DNA of 64,000 nucleotides, taken from Sphagnum compactum (lineage: Eukaryota > Bryophyta > Sphagnopsida > Sphagnales). The notes beneath the pieces are model-generated. The model was given only the letters and a program-made list of their open reading frames with translations. It made no database searches and had not been told where the DNA came from. The DNA is taken from NCBI GenBank assembly GCA_965153455.1, contig OZ234499.1, positions 8,490,271-8,554,270 of the forward strand, written 5' to 3'. The position numbers and the translations under genes were made by a program. Shown here in pieces: positions 58,112 to 64,000 of the stretch; the stretch's first letter is position 1; the number at the start of each line of letters is the position of its first letter.

Positions 58112-61100
58112 ACTTCTCTAGTCCTAGTAGCAAAGTAAATTCTGCAGCCTTTGGATCTGAAGCTCTTTTCTTCCTTTGTGGTTCAACTTGTAGTTAGTGA
58201 TGGGTGTGGGAAGCATTAGGATGCTTATTCTGTTCTGTAATGTGGATCCTGATCTATAACATGCACTTCCTGTTAGGGAACTGGCAGAATTGCCTTTGGT
58301 CCACTATCCTGGCCTGTTTCAATTTTATGTAACATATCAGTTTTCAGAATCTTGTCTGTACCAGTTACTCAGGTTCAGGAGGAAGACTAATACATGTACA
58401 TCAATTCATTGGTGATGCTTTCAGATTTCAGAAGAGCTTTAGAACCTTTCAGATTTCAGTAGAGGTTCATAAGTAACAGGAAACAAAACCTGGATTCTTT
58501 GCGGCTTAAAATAGGTGTGCACTCTTTCTAGAGATTTTTGTCTCCCTGTATATATAGCTGTGTCAAGCTTGATTGTTTTGATACAATTCAAGCTTTAACA
58601 TGTGGATCAACCATAGAACAATCTTTGCTTACCATACTTCCTGATTTATGTGGTGGATTTTGTTGCTGCCATGCCAACAGTGCTCTGGAACTGGATGAGT
58701 GGATCTGGTCTGAGGAATGACAGTTTGTAAAATGTTACCAGTCCTGCAGAGGTTTGAGTCTGAGTGAAAGTTTCATGAAAGGATGATCTAAGGAGAGGAA
58801 GGTAAGGATCAGACTGATCTCAGAGATGGGGGAATGCTAACTGTTTCAAGCCATGTACAAGTTGAGAAATAAGCACAGAGGCTTCTGAAGTCAAGTACTT
58901 CTAGTTGGGTGGTCAGAGTCATGGAAATTGTGCATCATCATATTGTGACATCCAGATCCCTCAATTTACTGAAGTTGGGGCAAAAGAAGCGAAACCAGTT
59001 GGACCACAGTGACCACTATGATTTCACATATGATAGCATGAACAGCTTGGAGGCTGGACAATATTTTTCAGAAACACTTTAGGTACACTGCCATATGCAG
59101 ATCATGGCTCAAAGCTATTACAAAAGTTGTGGCAAGAGATTCAAAAGAAAACTGGTGAGTTTTTCTTTGACAGCGATGCAGAAAGTTTGGTTTATCTTCC
59201 AAGTGTGTTGAGAACCAGGAAAGTTGATGCTATTGCTCATACTCCTAGTTTTTGTGTTCATTCTATACACACATTTAACACCATCATATGGTTTAAACAT
59301 GATGCATATGATACATATGATTCATATTAGCTAGTTATAATTTGTTAGGTCCCTAGTGATTAAACCATTCATCTAAATATTGTGCTATGGTTGGTGGTGT
59401 ATGCTAAGGTGCCAAACACTATTGAAACTAACAAAGTTAGACACATACAAAACATGGACAAAATGAACCCAAAATGTTGTGTTGCCTGCACCTCACGCAT
59501 CTGTTTTGGAATTCATAACACCAAAGATGAGATCATAAATGAGACTCCAGAGATACTCCTAGGGAACAGTGATTTTTTGAGGGCAATGTTTTGCAAAACT
59601 TTGACATGAAAAATGTGATTCTGACTTATATAAAGGATTTTTCAGGATAGAAATGGTCCAGATTCATGAGATTTCGAGATAGAAATGGTCCAGATTTGTG
59701 AGATTTCGAGTCCAAATCATCAGATTCTTATAATAAGCTTCTGTATGTAGTGAAAATAGAAGACTTCTTATCTGGTTATTTTCTTTTTCTTTCCATTTTT
59801 TATATCAAAAATTTGGTGAAAGTTTCCCAAAAATTTAGCAAAACTAGTTGTATCTATACTAGAAAGACAAACTTTCCAATTTTTTTGTCAAAAAAATGAC
59901 AAAATTTGTCGAAAAAATCACTTAACCTTATATGTTTCTACTGTTGTTTGTGGTTTATAGCCAAATTTGGCTAAATTTTCTTCTAAGTAGTCATCACTTT
60001 GGCTACATCTTACATCATAAAATTGAAAGAGAACACACTAATTGGGGATAACCCCCAAACACAGAAAATTTGAAATCTTGCTCAGGCTGAACTGGGTTCC
60101 AACAACAAATAACTAGATGAAAATAACATTTCGCTGTAAATACCTGACATTGGAAAACATAATTCATGTCATACACAATGAATGTTTTAGGACCAAAACA
60201 TGGTGGAACATTATTTTTTAATAACCAATGATACTTAGTTTTGATATGCAGGAATTTATAACTGGTTGGTTCGTAGAGACTATTTAAATCTTCACCAATT
60301 TTGATGCTGATACATCTCCTTTGCAAAGGTGGTCATTTTTCCACCATCTTAAAAGCTACTCCCACCTTGGTTGGGTTTAGGGTTGCCTCAGCATGAATCT
60401 TAAACCCATACTCACTGCTTGGTTGGTACAATTCACATTTTTATTCTTTTGCAAAATGCAATTGAGAACTTTCATGTCATTCAATCAAAAAGAACTCCTA
60501 TCCTACAGTTACCTCATCTAGAATCTCTGAGAAAGAGGATCAAGTTGGCCTTTGTGAACTGGTGAGCATTCTCCACTACCTACAAACTCGGTTGCAGGCA
60601 TATGTGCTATTGGCTTCTGACTCTCTCCTGCATTATTTTGCACACCTTTTAAATGAAACTTAACGCAACCACCTGTGACTGCTCTGGAGATGTCAACAAC
60701 AACACAAATCAAGCACAAACGGCACTTTCTCAGATTATAACCTTAATCCTAGAATTAGGTTCAATTTCCTCCAAACCAGAAACATTGGCTGCAACATTAG
60801 GACGTACAATTGAAGAATCAGGACAGCTTGAAACAGAACCCCAGCTAAATAATTCTTCTACAACAAGTCATCACAATCTAGCAGGATACCAAGTGAGAGA
60901 GATCATATATCCAGCAAGAATCTTGATCTGTTGAGTCAGCAAAGTTGGGTGTATGCTTACAAAGAAGATGAAATGGTGTAGCCTACACTTTTGAACCCAC
61001 AACTGCAAATTATAATTTAAAACACTGAACTGCCCATTTGCAGCTTTGAGGGAAGAACATCTATCTATCTAGCATTTCAGGGGTTAAACACAGATATGAG

Positions 61101-61514
61101 AAGAAAAGCAAAGTTTGAGCTTCAAAGTTTCAAGAATATTTCTGAGATAGAATCAGCAAAAGCCCAGAGGAGTTTGGACAAAGGGTTTTCTTGACTTGAG
61201 GCAATAGGATTGCTTACCAAACAGACAAGAAGATTGAAGAATAATAACACAAGGATGTAGAGAATCATCTTTGATGACCACGTGTGAGACTGAAGATCTC
61301 AACTTCACTACTAGAACTCCATATACTTTGTGTCAAAAAAGCACATCAATCTCCAGATGAAACCAACAAGAGCAGATTACCATGTGCAGTGATAAAAAGT
61401 TGAATTCCATACACAAAAGATGACAGGACACTAAGAGTCGAAGCAACATTCCATTCCTGCTGATGTCTAGGTTGTGAAGAGTAATGCAACATTTCTCAAG
61501 TACTGAGCTAACTC
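58112..61514. other. Spacer downstream of the 336-aa protein gene
   Basis: Begins with the probable 3' UTR. A 33-bp direct repeat (gatagaaatggtccagatt...gagatttcga) occurs twice at 59647-59712. The palindrome TAGCCAAATTTGGCTA lies at 59958-59973. Around 60518-60934 protein-like frames overlap on both strands and neither can be chosen. The rest shows nothing. Confidence 0.4.
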
Positions 61515-62300
61515 ATGATTTCACAGAAGCATACCCAGACCCAAATCATGGTTCCAAAGAAGCATAGGAAGACCCAAACCATGATTTCATGGACACATAT
61601 GAAGACCTAAATCATGAAACCACAGAACCATATGAAGTCCTAGATCACAATTTCACAGAAGCATACAAAGACCTGATGATGCTCCCATTCAAGGGTTTCA
61701 AGGCTTAGATCTGTGAAACAGTGAAATCAAAATTTCATAGAAGCACGTGAAGACCTTAATCACGGTTTCACAGAAGTGTATGAAGACCTGATGATGCTTC
61801 CATTTATGGCTTACATCTGAGGACAGTGTGACCATAAGAACATTATGAAGACCTAAATCACAATTTCAGAGGTATCAAAAGATCTGATGTGCATGCTCCC
61901 CATTCATGAGTTACATTAATAGACAAATTCACAGAAGCGTATGAAGACCTAAATCACAGTTTCATGGAGGCATTTGAAGACCTGATGATGCTCCGCAATC
62001 ATGGCTTACATCTGAAGACAGTGATCACAAATTCATAGAAGCATATGGAGACCTAAATCATGAATTCATGGAAGCATATGAATAAGACCTGATGATGCAT
62101 TCCACATTCATGGCTTTAAATCTGAAGATGGTGTGTGATCATGATTTCATAGAAGCATATGAAGACCTAAATATCACAATGTTGCGGAAGAATCTGAAGA
62201 CATGATGATGCTCCCGATTCATGGCTTTACATCTGAAGACAGTGATGCACAAATTCACAGAAGCATATTTGACCTGATCATGCATGGCTTACATCTAAAA
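61515..62300. repeat. Degenerate tandem array of roughly 35-bp units next to the F-box gene
   Basis: The phrase cacagaagcatatgaagacctaaatcatgatttca recurs more than fifteen times with variants. In the right half a longer unit of about 100-130 bases adds gacctgatgatgctcc and ttcatggcttacatctgaag. The array ends about a dozen bases from the stop codon of the leftward F-box gene at 62312, so much of it may lie in that gene's 3' UTR. Confidence 0.8.
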
Positions 62301-62311
62301 GATAAAGTGAT

Positions 62312-63703
62312 TCAATTTGTTTGAAGTGGACAGCTGAAGCTGAGCTCAACAGGAAATGAAGTTGGTTCAGCTCCACCATAAGTGTCAATAGCTTGCCAAT
62401 GCCATGGTGAGAAAGGAGGCAAAACACTCCAGGAGTCATGGATAATATTGTACACCAGCATCAAGGATTTCCCCGCAGCTATGCAGATGCGACTTCCATG
62501 AGCAACAATTGCCAACGAAGAAGATTCATCTTCTCCAAACCAAACATCTCTCAGCTTATCAAGCAACTCATTTGGAAGATCTGTCACTCTCCTCCAGCAA
62601 CAATCCTGCTGTGCAATTTCTTCTTCTTCTTCTTCTTCTTCTTGATTGTTACTAAAAGAATTGGCATCTGCAGGAAGGAGTGTCAACACACCTGCTGCTG
62701 CTTGCTGTGATAATGGAGGAGGAGTTATTGCTGTGACACCAAGTAGAAGAAGCTTAAGAATATAGATTCTGGTAATAATTCCACCATAACCTCGACCTAC
62801 CACCATCCAAATCCAGCCTCCACACTCCACCACATCGCTCAGTTCATAATCTCCATTATCGTCATGTGGAACTTGGTGTATGACATCGTTCCATCTCTCT
62901 CGCTCTACATCGTACGCCGCTACCCCCACCTTGCCATTGTAGCAAATTGCCTCACAGTAGATGAAACCCTTGCACATTGCTGCTGTGCGGCCGTAAGAAA
63001 ACACCTTAGGAGGTAGAGAATCTATCGACCTCCAACCACCGCCAGCAGCAGAAGCCGAAGAAGAAGAAGACGAAGAAGAACATGAACAAGAAGAAGACTC
63101 AAAGATCGCTATGCTTCCAAAAGCGTCTGTAAGAGAGGAGGAGGAGGAGGAGTTGAACCGGAGCTTCCCTGCGACGATCACCTTGAATGCTTTTGCTCGT
63201 TTGTCCACGATGATGTGCACAGAGGCATAATGTATCCATTTGCGAGCGATGACTGGGAGCTCTTGAATGGCTTTTGTCAGTGGATTGCATAGAAAGAGGG
63301 AAGTATCTCTACGGAAACACAAGAGACCTCCCGCTCCCGTCATAGGAATTCTAACTCCGGGAGGCAAGAAAGACAAGGATGGCATTCTCTGCCACTGGTT
63401 CGCTGTGTGATCGTAAGCGAGACAAAACTCATGATAATGAGTTCCTTCTCCTCCTCCTCCTCCTCCCGGGCACAGAAGCAAGGGGAAGTAAGCAGCTGCT
63501 TCCTGTGACGACGACGACGGCGAAGTCTGCTCTGTCCACAATTCTTCAAAGCATGAAGACGTGATGATAGAGTTCCATTGTTTACATACCGTGCGCACCT
63601 GGACGAGCTTCCGCACTGGAAGTCGAGCGAGAACTCTGCACATCACATCTTCAGGTAAATCGCTCCACGAAACCTCCTCCCTGGAATTCTCCTCCTCGTC
63701 CAT
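62312..63703 (-). CDS. F-box protein, kelch/FBA-like, intronless, 463 aa
   Basis: A likely substrate adaptor of an SCF (SKP1-CUL1-F-box) ubiquitin ligase. The N-terminal F-box (about residues 12-58) reads WSDLPEDVMCRVLARLPVRK then VRTVCKQWNSIITSSCFEEL, with the usual LPxDxxxxxLxRLP and VCKxW pattern that binds SKP1. The rest resembles the single-propeller kelch-type F-box proteins of plants: YDHTANQWQRMPSLSFLPPG, SLFLCNPLTKAIQELP, GGGWRSIDSLPPKVFSYGR, AAYDVERERWNDV, LMLVYNIIHDSWSVLPPFSP. Low-complexity Gly, Ser and Glu runs, coded by triplet repeats, interrupt it near residues 75-85, 185-215 and 360-370. One uninterrupted exon with ATG at 63703 and an in-frame stop at 62312-62314. The specific substrate cannot be told. 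Confidence 0.9.
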   Translation of the reverse strand: MDEEENSREEVSWSDLPEDVMCRVLARLPVRKLVQVRTVCKQWNSIITSSCFEELWTEQTSPSSSSQEAAAYFPLLLCPGGGGGGEGTHYHEFCLAYDHTANQWQRMPSLSFLPPGVRIPMTGAGGLLCFRRDTSLFLCNPLTKAIQELPVIARKWIHYASVHIIVDKRAKAFKVIVAGKLRFNSSSSSSLTDAFGSIAIFESSSCSCSSSSSSSSASAAGGGWRSIDSLPPKVFSYGRTAAMCKGFIYCEAICYNGKVGVAAYDVERERWNDVIHQVPHDDNGDYELSDVVECGGWIWMVVGRGYGGIITRIYILKLLLLGVTAITPPPLSQQAAAGVLTLLPADANSFSNNQEEEEEEEEIAQQDCCWRRVTDLPNELLDKLRDVWFGEDESSSLAIVAHGSRICIAAGKSLMLVYNIIHDSWSVLPPFSPWHWQAIDTYGGAEPTSFPVELSFSCPLQTN

Positions 63704-64000
63704 TCTCGTTTCTTCTTCAGATACTTCTGCTTTTGCTGCTGCCGCCGCCGCCGCTCTTCGAATACGTCGTCGACGCCGTCTCTGCTCACAGGCATCTCAA
63801 TTCCCTTCGTGGTGATTTCTTCCTCACGGCTACATTCAATTAGTACAGCTGCTGCGACGGCGGCTCCAGTGGCTTTGCTTCGACACCGATTCAAGCTGAA
63901 CCACACAAGAAAGGAAGGAAGAAAGAAAAGAAAAACCAGACAAAGCGCATCACAACGTCTTCCTCTTCTTCACTGCCGTGTGGCGGGCGCTAACTCAAGG
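63704..64000 (-). promoter_or_regulatory. 5' UTR and promoter side of the F-box gene
   Basis: CpG-containing sequence with GCTGCTGCC/GCCGCCGCC triplet runs around 63730-63755 and CTTCTTC runs near 63960. An open frame overlaps on the minus strand (to 63906) but in another frame than the F-box protein. No TATA box identified. Confidence 0.4.

Noticed and set aside
61515-62300. Coding repeat protein or CRISPR-like array
   Set aside because: All frames contain stops and the units lack spacers; it is a degenerate noncoding tandem array.
1-64000. Organellar or bacterial origin of the window
   Set aside because: Spliced nuclear-type genes with GT-AG introns, a transit peptide on CHLI, and several eukaryotic transposon classes exclude it.

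Overview
This is plant nuclear DNA with multi-exon, GT-AG spliced genes. A plastid Mg-chelatase subunit I gene and a plant-type MscS-like channel gene place it in the green lineage. The window starts inside a gene for the intraflagellar-transport protein IFT80. Flowering plants and conifers have lost that machinery; it persists in lineages with swimming sperm (streptophyte algae, bryophytes, lycophytes, ferns, cycads, Ginkgo). The long AT-rich, transposon-filled spacers suggest a large genome. A seed-free plant, perhaps a fern, is my best guess, but the species cannot be fixed from this sequence.

Layout. 0-2.8 kb: N-terminal third of IFT80 (minus strand, running off the left edge). 2.8-8.4 kb: mostly unassigned, with weak exon-like pieces. 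8.5-10.6 kb: an unidentified gene on the minus strand whose five proposed exons keep phase throughout, possibly plastid-targeted. 10.6-34 kb: a long AT-rich transposon and repeat block. It holds a minisatellite, a broken LINE invaded by an LTR element, a 2.2 kb CACTA-like element with a second inverted-repeat element nested in it, and a 1.1 kb degenerate satellite. 34.3-39.4 kb: a complete ten-exon MscS-like (MSL) channel gene (plus). 39.4-50.3 kb: a second AT-rich block with a Ty3/gypsy relic, a PIF/Harbinger transposase relic and several tandem arrays. 50.7-53.1 kb: a complete four-exon CHLI gene (plus). 55.4-58.1 kb: a complete four-exon gene for a 336-residue protein that I do not recognise (plus). 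61.5-62.3 kb: a tandem array. 62.3-63.7 kb: an intronless F-box gene (minus), with its upstream region at the right edge.

The genes do not form a pathway. They are ordinary single plant genes, each with its own upstream region: ciliary transport, membrane-tension sensing, chlorophyll synthesis, ubiquitin-ligase adaptor and two unknowns. The gene islands carry triplet repeats and CpG. The spacers are AT-rich and hold almost only decayed mobile elements.

No undescribed defence or mobile system is evident. The observations I would follow first are the nested CACTA-like element with its subterminal repeats, a repeat family shared by the CHLI upstream region and an AT-decayed copy 6.5 kb away, a 32-nt microexon with a GC-AG intron in the MSL gene, and the two conserved-looking genes of unknown function. 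Exon models were made by eye from reading frame, splice dinucleotides, intron phase and remembered family sequence; no alignment or transcript data were available.
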